A stretch of DNA of 64,000 nucleotides. Origin: Viridothelium virens. Its lineage: Eukaryota; Ascomycota; Dothideomycetes; Trypetheliales; Trypetheliaceae. The DNA is taken from positions 372,001 to 436,000 of the forward strand of contig ML991783.1 of the NCBI GenBank assembly GCA_010094025.1, read 5' to 3'. Below, piece after piece: positions 35,258-44,493 of this stretch (positions are counted from its first letter, which is position 1; each line of letters starts with the position of its first letter). A program made the position numbers and the translations under genes. The notes under the pieces are model-generated. The model ran no database searches. It had not been told where the DNA came from and worked only from the letters and a program-made list of their open reading frames with translations.

Positions 35258-36223
35258 CTACTCTCCCTCTATCTTCTCCCCACAACTTCCGCCCTGCCAC
35301 TCCATCAGTCTTCGCAAGAATCTCGTCCCTCCTCCTCCCTCCCACTCTCCGACCTTCTCGCACCACTTTCCCCACGTCGACGCTCCCGTAACAAAGTTCA
35401 CTCCAACACACCAGTCTTCCTGCTCGCACTTATCAATGCATTCATATACGTCCTTGACCACGATCTCCGTCTCCTGCACCTTCCCCAAACGCACGGTATC
35501 AGCGCGCACCCGCCACACCGTGCCACTGGCCGAGGTGTAATTGACAGTGCGGTCGTGGCCATGCGCGAGGTATGTGTTCGTGTGGACGGAGAGAGAGTTT
35601 GGAGAGAACCAATCAGGCTGACGGTAATGATTGATGATGGAGACGAGGCTAGTGAAAAGCGTGTGGAATAAGGCTGCAAGCAGCATGCCAAGGAGGACGA
35701 GGACAATGAATCTAGTGAGTCCGAAGAGGATGCCTGAATACTGGGACTCGTCTTTCGCACGCTTACGGCTCTCGTTTGCTTTGGATTCAGGAGCTTCAGT
35801 GGGTGTTGTTGGGCACTGGCTTGTGTCAGCGTTCGGCGGTTTCGCTGTCGATGCATCGCTTGGTGAAGATGACGGCTTGAGTTGAGGAATATCGTTAGTC
35901 TGCGGACGCCATGGCCAGGATTCAAGCGCGCTCAACGATGATGTCGGACTCGGTGCCTGAGACCTTTGACGCTCAAGATTAGAAATCCACAAGGGGGTGC
36001 CGTACCCGTAGTCGTCAGATAAATGCTCGCTATCTGGTAATGGCAGGTAACTAGGGCTCTCCCCGCCATGGTTTGCGAGTGAACTTCGGGTTGAAGGTGA
36101 ATATCGGTCGGCTGAGTTTGCACGCTTCAGTGGTACTGACAAGGGATGAGAACTTTCTTTGGCCATTTCGCTGGATGCAAGTAAAGGCTTCGACGACAAA
36201 AGGTGATCGTAGACAGAAAACAC
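35258..36223 (-). CDS. Single-pass membrane protein with Cys-rich luminal region
   Basis: A single exon of 321 residues from ATG 36223, or 302 from ATG 36166. The N-terminal 160 residues are Ser/Pro-rich and probably cytosolic. One hydrophobic segment lies at about residues 166-195 (FGLTRFIVLVLLGMLLAALF at its start). After it, about 125 residues with Cys at 262, 266, 272, 288 and 314 include VYECIDKCEQEDWCVGVNF. The spacing (C-x3-C-x5-C) resembles PAN/Apple-type or similar small disulfide domains, but the match is too short to assign. No signal peptide is present, so a type II topology is likely. I do not recognise a named family. Confidence 0.6.
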   Translation of the reverse strand: MFSVYDHLLSSKPLLASSEMAKESSHPLSVPLKRANSADRYSPSTRSSLANHGGESPSYLPLPDSEHLSDDYGYGTPLWISNLERQRSQAPSPTSSLSALESWPWRPQTNDIPQLKPSSSPSDASTAKPPNADTSQCPTTPTEAPESKANESRKRAKDESQYSGILFGLTRFIVLVLLGMLLAALFHTLFTSLVSIINHYRQPDWFSPNSLSVHTNTYLAHGHDRTVNYTSASGTVWRVRADTVRLGKVQETEIVVKDVYECIDKCEQEDWCVGVNFVTGASTWGKWCEKVGEWEGGGGTRFLRRLMEWQGGSCGEKIEGE

Positions 36224-36462
36224 TGCATTTTATACGAAAGCTATAGAGTATCATCGCGTAGCTATAGGTACATGAATGGAGATATCACAGCAGGCAGGCT
36301 TTCCCAATCAGGCATCACCCTGCAGACGTCACACCAGATCACGCGCCAACGACCAATTAATCCACTTAACGACTCATTCTGGCGTCTCTCACAAATTCCT
36401 TGACGACAAAGCATACCCTGATTTCACAAAGAACAACACCTTCGTCCGCGGCCTCCACGCTT

Positions 36463-37602
36463 TCAGCCAGAGCACGGGTGGAATTCCGCACAATCCGGGT
36501 AGCCAAACTTCCCACGATTTCGGTTGTGATTCTCAGGCTTGAATCTAGGATTCAATTTCGACTGTAATGCAGTCGTATTATGGGGTCGTACACGACGGGC
36601 TGGAGCCATCCCAGCCAGGTCTGCTTCAGACCGTTTCTTGTGCCCTCCTCCTGGCGGAAGCCCTGTCAGATCTTCAGCTACCCAGTAGAACCTTTTTTCT
36701 ATGCTTGAATCCGTGATGGTACCACCTTCGTCCATGTCTCGAGCCAGGAGCGGCATTTCCGACTTGACTCCTGGATGGCTTTGTCTTAAACCTTCGCTCG
36801 AATCTGAAATGGTACCGGCTTGATCTTGGTCCTGAGTCAGCACTTTTGAGTACAGCCCCCTTTTTCCTGTGCTTGAATCCTTGATGGTGCCGCCCTGATC
36901 TTGGTCTCGAACTAGCACGTGTGGCGACATTTCCCTTTTCTTTATGCCCAGACCTGTGCTGGAACCTGTGCTCGAATCGGAAATGGTACCACCTTGGTCC
37001 TGATCCCGAGCCAGCACGTGTGGCGACGCCTCCCTTTTTCCTATGCCCGAACCTGAGCCCGAGCCTGTGCTCGAACCTGTGCTCGAATCGGAAATGGTAC
37101 CACCTTGGTCCTGATCCCGAGCCAGCACGTGTGGCGACGGACCCCTTTTTGCTATGCCCGAACCTGAGCCCGAACCTGTGCTCGAATCAGAAATGGTGCC
37201 GCCTTGATCCCGATCCCGAGCCAGCACCCTCTGCAACTCCTCCTTGCTGTCTACTACACTAACATTCTTGAACACGGGTGTCGCCGCTTCGGCTCCCGAA
37301 TTGCCTCTGTGTGACACCTCCTCGGAGATAGCAGATGCAAGACTACGAAACGCTATGAGGACAAACACAATGAGAAGAAGAAGAGCCACGAGGGCGCAAA
37401 CATATTGGGCATGCCGATGACGGTCTTGGTGACGGCGACGATACGCCTCGGCCACTGATCGATCTGAAAGTGTGGATTGGGACGGCGAACCAAGGTCGGC
37501 GGCGGCTGCTTCCTCGGCGGGCAGGGCGCTTTCGATGTCGCAATTAGACTTCTTGGTAGAGGATCCGATGTCGTAGGTAGACGACATTTTGTGAGAGTTC
37601 AA
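36463..37602 (-). CDS. Membrane-anchored repeat protein with six repeats and Kex2 sites
   Basis: A single exon of 379 residues from ATG 37602, or 374 from ATG 37587. The N-terminal 65 residues are charged and cytosolic. A signal anchor lies at about 66-86 (YVCALVALLLLIVFVLIAF). The luminal part then carries six copies of a motif close to VLARDQDQGGTISDSSTG, at about residues 126, 158, 196, 228, 255 and 285. Dibasic sites follow or separate them: KR at 152-153, 188-189, 247-248 and 303-304, KKR at 221-223 and 322-324. Kexin cleavage in the Golgi should release several near-identical acidic peptides. The C-terminus is basic and ends YPDCAEFHPCSG with two Cys. I know no named family. It belongs by design to fungal Kex2-processed repeat proteins. 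A MITE sits 140 bp upstream of the start. Confidence 0.7.
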   Translation of the reverse strand: MNSHKMSSTYDIGSSTKKSNCDIESALPAEEAAAADLGSPSQSTLSDRSVAEAYRRRHQDRHRHAQYVCALVALLLLIVFVLIAFRSLASAISEEVSHRGNSGAEAATPVFKNVSVVDSKEELQRVLARDRDQGGTISDSSTGSGSGSGIAKRGPSPHVLARDQDQGGTISDSSTGSSTGSGSGSGIGKREASPHVLARDQDQGGTISDSSTGSSTGLGIKKREMSPHVLVRDQDQGGTIKDSSTGKRGLYSKVLTQDQDQAGTISDSSEGLRQSHPGVKSEMPLLARDMDEGGTITDSSIEKRFYWVAEDLTGLPPGGGHKKRSEADLAGMAPARRVRPHNTTALQSKLNPRFKPENHNRNRGKFGYPDCAEFHPCSG

Positions 37603-37741
37603 GATGTTTTTTTTTGAAAAGGCGGATCAAAGATGGGAGGTGCTGCTTATATAACGGAGAATAGAATAGAATTCTGCCTGTGGGAAAGCCGCTTAGGTCC
37701 TCACTGACGTGGCCATTAGTTAAAGATTAATCAGGTACTTA
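37603..37741. promoter_or_regulatory. Proximal promoter of the Kex2-repeat gene
   Basis: 140 bp between the start codon at 37602 (minus) and the MITE. Read on the minus strand it holds a TTATATAAGC element (at about 37646-37655), a good TATA box about 45 bp upstream of the first ATG. The MITE therefore borders the core promoter. Confidence 0.5.
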
Positions 37742-37922
37742 CCTTACCGCGGCTGGGGGGTTCCTCAACTGGTAATTAATACAATGTAATTTCGACTTTA
37801 CTGTTATGACATTGTTGGCCTGTGTTAACGCCGCCTTAACATGGGCCAACATGGTCATAACAGTTAAACTGAGGTAACATTGTATTAATTACTGGATGAG
37901 GAACCCCCCAGCCGCGGTAAGG
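37742..37922. mobile_element. Palindromic MITE, copy 1 (181 bp)
   Basis: The ends are perfect terminal inverted repeats starting CCTTACCGCGGCTGGGG, and most of the 181 bp folds back on itself (about 85 bp arms with an inner mismatched part). TA dinucleotides flank both ends (37740-37741 and 37923-37924), as in Tc1/mariner-type target-site duplications. No coding capacity. Two related copies occur at 59026 and 61680. Confidence 0.88.
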
Positions 37923-37924
37923 TA

Positions 37925-38430
37925 GGTAGTACAAGATTGGTAGACTAATACGAGACAGGTTGGGGGGGGAGTGGATGAGTCGTCCAAGTCAACAGAAAAA
38001 CTATCCGAAAAAAGGTCTGAATGTGGATTTTGATACCTTGGTATACCATCGATCCGCCGTGATATATGGAAAATGCGTCCAGTATGACATGAAAATGCGC
38101 CCAAGGCGTCAAACAAGAAAACGAAGAGTGATTCGACAAGAATACAGGATGTCGAGAAAATGTCCAATAGAGATGGTGTTCCAATCCCACCTGATTCCTC
38201 GAGTACGAAGCAAGCTTGAGCGGCGGAGCTCACAGTATGCAGCAGAATTCCTCCCTTCAGAGTTCCATTTTTCGGCCTCAACTCACGTAATCCAGCCAAA
38301 TGCTGCCTGCTCGTAAATCTTCATATCCACTTTTTATTAGCTCCTCCCAAGTCCTCATTTTTAGAAACTCTCCATAGCCCCACCCACCTCACGGAGTCCA
38401 CGAAATTCACCGTCCGTCCATCCAATACCC
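37925..38430. other. Intergenic
   Basis: About 500 bp between the MITE and the 3' end of the next minus-strand gene. Two overlapping open frames, one per strand, have no features that support a gene. Confidence 0.35.
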
Positions 38431-39483
38431 TCACCGAATCTTCCCAAACAAATCCAACCCTCCATCCTCACCCGCAAACTGGCCCTGCCCAATCCCCATG
38501 CCGAAATCCGGCAATCGTGGCGGCGGCGTCCTCTGCTTCTCCTCCTCCCGCTCCTCCTCCTCTCCCCCTTCCTCCTCGCCCTCCCCCTCCTGCACCCGCC
38601 GCTCCAAATCCGTCACATACCCCCCATGTCGAAAACCCCCCGCATCAAGCCTCCCACTCGCCACATCCATACTATCATGCGCCGCATCCTCCTTCCCAGG
38701 GACCTGCACCTCGTCCACCGTCTCGACACCAACCCCCAGCGGCATGCCGCTCATGCGCCTCCGGAACCAGCTGCCGCTTTTCTTCTTCCGTAGACCGTAG
38801 CCCTGGCGTCCGCTGATGCTGCCGCTGGCATTGCTCGCGAGCTCCTCCGCCGTGCTCGTCCCCGTATTCAGGCTGCTGGTGCGGGAGCGCGGCTTGAAGC
38901 TCGAGATGAAGCCGCCCACGGGGCTGAAGGGGCGGATCGGCCGCGGGCTCGCTACCTCGGTCTCGTGCGCCTTGTCGTTGGGGCTGTTACTACTGCTGTT
39001 GTTGTTGTTGTTGTGATGCTGCTCCTCGGTGCGGTCGTAGCGGATGTTGCTGTCGAAGGCGCCGGAGAGACGGCGGAGGCCGAGGAGGCTGCGCTTGTTT
39101 TGGGGGGTGATGCCGGGTCGGGTGGATGCTGCGGGACTGGATACGGTGGTGGTGAAGGTGGAGGCGGTGGGAGAGAGCATGTCGTAGCTGCTTGTGCGTA
39201 GGTTGCTGCCTTTCCGTGCACGTGGACCTGGTGGAGGGGAACCGGCTGGCGTGTGGTTCTGGCTTGCGGCTGGGGATGCAGGTAGATTGTCCAGGTCGAC
39301 AGGCGTGGTAGGATGTGAGTTGAGAGGGCCGCGGCCAGGAGTTGGTGGGCGAGATGGAAGACGAGTAATGGGCTCTTGCTTGGGTGGAGTGGCTGGTGGC
39401 GAAGGGATTGAGGTACCTTTGGTGAGCGAGAAATCAATGGGCGAATATGGTGGGAGAAAATTTGTTTGGGAAGCCATGACCAC
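38431..39483 (-). CDS. Disordered low-complexity protein, function unknown
   Basis: A single exon of 350 residues. An in-frame ATG at 39477 gives a start MASQTNFLPPYSPIDFSL that looks like a conserved N-terminus. The rest is dominated by Ser, Pro and Thr with SPxxTP-type sites, an Asn/Ser run near residue 155-167, the basic block GLRKKKSGSWFRRRMSG at about 228-244, and an acidic Glu/Gly run at about 299-317 before a C-terminal LPDFGMG...DLFGKIR. Homologous composition is common in ascomycete proteins of unknown role, and many Ser-Pro sites suggest control by proline-directed kinases. I do not recognise a domain. The nucleotide composition is skewed by the repeats, but the frame is fully open over 1 kb. 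Confidence 0.6.
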   Translation of the reverse strand: MVMASQTNFLPPYSPIDFSLTKGTSIPSPPATPPKQEPITRLPSRPPTPGRGPLNSHPTTPVDLDNLPASPAASQNHTPAGSPPPGPRARKGSNLRTSSYDMLSPTASTFTTTVSSPAASTRPGITPQNKRSLLGLRRLSGAFDSNIRYDRTEEQHHNNNNNSSSNSPNDKAHETEVASPRPIRPFSPVGGFISSFKPRSRTSSLNTGTSTAEELASNASGSISGRQGYGLRKKKSGSWFRRRMSGMPLGVGVETVDEVQVPGKEDAAHDSMDVASGRLDAGGFRHGGYVTDLERRVQEGEGEEEGGEEEEREEEKQRTPPPRLPDFGMGIGQGQFAGEDGGLDLFGKIR

Positions 39484-40684
39484 GGTTGAGTGGGACGTAA
39501 CCTAGCAGTTCCAGATGGGGGAACACGGTCTCGGAAGGACTGGGTAGGAAAGTAGTATATATGGTAGTACAAATCAAGTACAACCTCTCAAGCGAATGAG
39601 AAGCAGTTAGATAATTGAAGTAAGAGCAATGGAACGGCCTCTCCTCAGAAAGCGATTGGGATGTGTTGCTGAGTGGGTGCTGACACTCAACGTTCCGTAC
39701 GCCGAGCAGTGAAACTAGCAAAGCAAGCGATTGTACACGGCGAAAAAGGATGAAACGACGGTTGGTGTACGCCGCAAAAGAAGAAGGGTCGGGTAAGTCG
39801 CAAGCAAGTAGGAAGCAACAACAGAGCAAGAAAGAGGAAAGCACAGAAAGGCAGTCGGTGGAGCGAGTGGATGAGAAGGTGAGAAGGTGGAAAGGTGTCG
39901 AGGTCGGAAGAGGGAAAAAGGTGGAGTGGGGCCAAACTGGCCAAAATCACCAGCTGCAGAGAGAGTGAGAGGCTGCAGGAAAGAAAGCTTGACATGGACC
40001 AGGGGTCGACGAGGTCCAGCTGGACGCTTTGGTGCTTTGGTCTATTACTTTGGCCTACTTTGCTCAGGCCAGCCAGAGCTTGGCTTTTGGGCCCTGCCCC
40101 AGCTTTCCGTTTGCACAGACCGTGCTCCACAGAGCTCCAAACTTGGCTCCTCGCCTGTCTCCTGCCAAGACGGGTTAAGGTCCAACGCTTTTTGGGGGTC
40201 TCTTCGAATCATCTCGGGCCGTCGATGCTATTCTCGCGACGCACGCTGAGCCAGGTTCGGCCGCCACGACAGGAAATTCACCGTGACACGTCTTCGACAC
40301 CTCTGGTCATGCACCAATACGACCGACTAGGTAATGACGGGCTTCTGGTTTATGCGTGTTCGAAGGCGTATGCAAGGGTCGGGTGTGGCCGAGTGCAGAC
40401 ACCATGCAGCACCCCTGCACCCCTGCATATGTGAAGAAGCACGCGGGGTGACTGCAAACCGCCCTCGGAATCGCGGCTGCGTTTCACCACCAGAAGATCT
40501 TGATCCCAAGCCAGAGATGAGATGAGATATCTACAGTCTGGAAGATTATGAGGCTGAGATGCCGCAATCCTAGAGCGCACATGCTGTCATGCTTGCAGGA
40601 TGAAATGCCATTTAATCTATTCTAATTACCTGTGTATGCATCGTCGATCGAGATTCGTATCCTCACCACCGCTACGTGCCCTTG

Positions 40685-40685
<1 letters not shown>
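39484..40685. other. Intergenic between two minus-strand genes
   Basis: 1.2 kb without a convincing gene. Open frames on both strands overlap and lack domains. It holds the promoter and leader of the disordered-protein gene and the 3' flank of the phosphofructokinase gene. Confidence 0.4.

Positions 40686-40733
<48 letters not shown>
40686..40733. repeat. (CAT)16 microsatellite
   Basis: Sixteen uninterrupted CAT units. It lies 20 bp beyond the phosphofructokinase stop codon, inside the 3' flank. Read on the minus strand it is (ATG)16, just after the stop. Confidence 0.95.
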
Positions 40734-40752
40734 TGTAAATTTCGCCACCTAA

Positions 40753-43199
40753 TTAGGTCCTCTTCGGATGCTCCAGTGGCTTCAACATCACATTCTGTGC
40801 CGTCGGGCGCCCACTCAATGTATCCACCACGTCCTTGTAGTCAAGCCAGAACTCATTCTTGGGTCGACGGTCCTTCCAGTCCGTCTCCTCCTTCTCAATC
40901 TCGTCCATCGGGCTGAACTTGACCTTGGCTCCTCTGATACCGATGACTACTGCACTCATATTATCTGCCGCGATCTCCTCCTTGCTGATTCTTTTCCGTC
41001 GGAATTCCTCAAGATGTTGCAGACTCTTGACCCCGAATCGCACCGCTCGGACACGATCCATAGGGCTGGGGGTCCCACCCTGCTGAACATGACCAGGCAC
41101 TGCACTGCGCGATTCGAATCTACCATTTGCTTCCTCTTTAATCATGTCGGCAATCATCTGGGTAGTGTAGGTCTGGCTAGCCTTCTCATTCCTGAGAATG
41201 ATTTTGCCCGCTCGGTTCTGTCCCTTGTCTTTGGAAAAACTGTCCCTGAGCCACTGAATATCATTTGCGAGCATCCGAATGTTAATTCCTTCCTCGGGAG
41301 TATACACGGCGAATGCCCCAATCCCGAGACCTGCTAATGTGGCCACATATCCGCTAGCACCGCCTTGCGTCTCAATAATGAATATACGACGACGAGAAGC
41401 AGAGGCTGACTGTCGAATGGCATCGCAATACTCGATAAGTGCATTGAGACATGTGTCGCTTCCGACCGAGTATTCAGTCCCGGGCACGTTGTTGCTGATG
41501 GTCGCAGGTAGCACCACCATGGGGATTTTTAATGACGCGTATTTCTGCCTCGCCTGCCTCAATTCGCTGAGCGCAGTGAATGCTTCGAATCCACCAATGA
41601 TGAATAGCGCATCCAATTTGTAAAGTTCGAAGCAGTTGGCAACCGTCTCCATATCTTCCGAAGGTAAGCCACGGTTGGTTCCAATTTCTGAGCCTCCTCG
41701 GCTGGCCCATTGCTCCGCATCGAGCCACTCTACCTCACGAACAGAGCCAAGAGGTTGGTCATCATGATGTCGAATCAAGCCAGGGAATCCGTTATGAAGC
41801 GCAACTGGAGTATGACCACGAGTGAGGCAGTACGCTACGGCAGCCCGAGTTGCTGCATTCATGCCTCCTGCAGGAGCGCCAACGTGTATGAGACCGATTC
41901 GCATTCGCTGAATTTGTACTATTAGTAAGTGGACATATAAATTCAGAATAATATTTGCCCACCTCGTCCTCTGGTAAGAGCATGTCCTGCTTGTCGGTAG
42001 CCGTCGTAATGTCAAAGGCCTGCATATATTCCGCAAACTCCGCATCCCGCATTGTGATGGCTTCCTCGAACTTTTTGTTCTCTATAAGTTCTGCAACCTT
42101 GTTTGTGGCCGCGACAGCCTCGACAAGAGGCCTGCGGACAATCTTGTTCTCGATGATGGAGATCATCGGACTAGGGGTACTGGGCTCTGACTCAAGAACG
42201 GCTTTAACGGCCTCAACACCTTGTAGCGTGGAAAGGATGCGATCATAGGCACAAGCATTCCCACCTCTTTGAACGTGCCCAAGAGTTGTGATTCGAGTGT
42301 CCAGTCCGAGGTCGTTTGAAAGGAGGTCCTTCACTCTGGAGGCTTTGATGGGTTTTAGCTGTCGATCGTGGGCACCTTCGGCGATGATAACAATCGTCTT
42401 CCGTTTTCCCAATTTCCGATGCTATGTTGATAAGAGGAGAAAGATTGAAATAGGACTTGCGGAGACTTACCTTGGAGACAATGCTGCACATTTGCTTTTC
42501 CCATTCGACTGGCGGCGGTCTCTCGGGCAGAAAGACGAAGTCTGCTCCAGTGCTGACTCCAGACATCAAGGCCAGCCATCCGCAGTGCCTTCCCATAACC
42601 TCAATTACAAATGCTCTTTGATGTGATGAAGCGGTTGCATCAATGTAATCCACCATCTGACAGATTCTTCCCAAACTCGAATAGCAGCCAATTGTAGCGT
42701 CCGTGAGGGACATATCATTATCGATTGAACCCACCATGCCCACTATGTTGAGATGTTTATGTGATTCTGCCTGCTCTTTTCTGATTTCGCCTTGCTTTAC
42801 CAATTCACTGAGTAGCTCCGGCCACTCCGATCTAAACTTGTCAGCTCCTGTCAAGCTGCCATCACCTCCAATTATCACCAGCGCGTCGATTCCCTTCATG
42901 ATCATGTTTTTAGCGGCCTTTCGTCTGCCATCCCGTTCTCTGAAAGCAGGACACCGAGCGGTTCCAATCAGAGTTCCACCTTCAGATAGCCATCCACGGA
43001 CGTCATCCCAGCTCATTTTCTTGATGAGGTCACCTCCTTGTACTAGGCCCTCGTAGCCTTCGTAGACTCCATAAGCTTCGCAACCTTTGGCGATAGACAT
43101 CCTCACTACAGCACGTACAGCACCGTTCATGCCTGGCGCGTCGCCGCCGGAGGTCATCACCCCGATTCTGCGCTTTGGGGGGCTCTCTGTCGTAGTCAT
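40753..43199 (-). CDS. ATP-dependent 6-phosphofructokinase
   Basis: Three exons on the minus strand, 43199-42471, 42421-41963 and 41907-40753, join in phase and give about 780 residues, the normal size of the duplicated eukaryotic enzyme. It phosphorylates fructose-6-phosphate to fructose-1,6-bisphosphate, the committed step of glycolysis. The N-terminal catalytic half has [11 protein letters not shown] (15-25), [11 protein letters not shown] (109-119), GSIDND (157-162) with the catalytic Asp, and [10 protein letters not shown]. The second intron falls in the linker between halves. The C-terminal regulatory half repeats the fold with [21 protein letters not shown] and [16 protein letters not shown]. 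The open frame extends upstream past a long inverted repeat to an ATG at 43481, but family alignment supports 43199 as the start. Confidence 0.96.
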
Positions 43200-43416
43200 G
43201 TTGCTTCGTGTTGTGTGAATATGGGAAAGGATCGGCTTAAATGCTGGTTGATAAAGAGCTGAAACGGTGGGGCGCGCCTGTTGAGAACTTACGAAATCCA
43301 ACCAGGACGTGCTCAGCTGGTTTTTATGGGGATCGGTCGGGCTTTTCGATGAGCTCACGTCACACAGCAGCTTCTGCTTATCCTTTTCAGAGCTATTATT
43401 GTACTCAATATTCGCA

Positions 43417-43652
43417 GCACGCGGTTGACAAAAAAACCCGCACAGCGGAACTGGGGGGTGCCTCGCCAGAAAAGCAGCCACACCTGTAGATCACCTCTAC
43501 GGGGTACAAATTATTATTCGACAATCTCTTGAGTCTAAAAGGTGGTGACTGTGCAACAGCAAACGAGCCTAATATACATGTGTGATCTTTTCTGTCTACC
43601 TTATGAAGCACCCCCCAATTTTGGTGTGCGGGTTTTTCTGTCAACCGCGTGC
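43417..43652. repeat. 236-bp element with long inverted repeats
   Basis: Arms of about 48 bp at the two ends are inverted copies with about six mismatches; both begin GCACGCGGTTGACA and contain a G-run GGGGGGTGC. The inside is about 140 bp. This layout is that of a MITE or a remnant of a DNA transposon. No target-site duplication was obvious. It lies 218 bp upstream of the phosphofructokinase start codon. Confidence 0.7.
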
Positions 43653-44493
43653 CCAGTTGGAAACCGCGTCCCATTGCAAGGTGCAGAAGCTCCGCTGCCC
43701 TTTGACGTCAGAGCTCGAGTCTAGAACCACTGTTCCATTTTCTCCACCGCCCTCTGCTGAAACCAGTGCTAATTTCGCTAAGGAACCTCCTGAGTTCCGC
43801 AATCCCCCAAGACTTCAAATCTATTCGAGCAACTATTCTCGATGATTTCGCCAAGTTCCAAAGAGTAAGATAGAATATTTCGGGTGCCGGTCACCGATTT
43901 TGGTACCTGCAGCAGATCAGCAGTGTCATTAGGGTCTTTCTACTAGTTACCTAAAAACATGCCGCTACTATAATATCCTAGCTACAGATCCGGTAATTCT
44001 CACAAGTAATGGATGCGGACTTCCTATTAGAGTCACGGCGTTTCAGAGCTCCTCGAGAATTAGACCATTACTACTGGAATCACAGCTATTTGCCTCGGGA
44101 TCTAGGCTCTCATAGGAGAAGTACCACATTTCCACTCGAGAGGACCTTGTCTTATTGTTGGCCTTTAGTATTGGGACGGAAGCTTGCAAAGGATGTAATG
44201 ATTCTAATAAAAGAAAATCTCGTTACAGATTTTAATACGTCTTTCAAAAAGCAATCAATCACGGGAACGTAATTCCAGAGCTCCTAACATTATTGGCCGG
44301 TGCTCGCTTGATTCCAAACTTGCTGTGCCTCGGCATCGGTGGTGACGTCGTGAATGTGCAGGGACTCGGGCTTCACAGCTTCAGCATCCAAATCACATTG
44401 CATTCACCCATACGATCTCCTCTTCCTAACATTCCTTTCCTTTATTGGCTGCTCTCTTTTTTTCATAGATTGCATGTAGCATCTCATGTTAGA
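43653..44493. other. Intergenic
   Basis: 840 bp without a supported gene. A small plus-strand frame at 44009-44272 (87 codons) has no feature beyond its length. The esterase promoter must lie in the 3' part. Confidence 0.35.

Noticed and set aside
4909-37602. A complete RiPP (dikaritin-type) gene cluster
   Set aside because: The two Kex2-repeat genes are about 31 kb apart and no DUF3328, tyrosinase or methyltransferase gene lies between or beside them.
37742-37922. Palindrome as a transcription terminator or CRISPR unit
   Set aside because: Two further dispersed copies with TA duplications show it is a transposable element, and the genome is eukaryotic.
40632-40916. Small His-rich protein
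   Set aside because: The His run is just the (CAT)16 microsatellite in the 3' flank of phosphofructokinase, and the frame overlaps that gene antisense.
43200-43481. N-terminal extension of phosphofructokinase
   Set aside because: The frame is open to an ATG at 43481, but the extra 94 residues partly translate the inverted repeat and are not part of the family.
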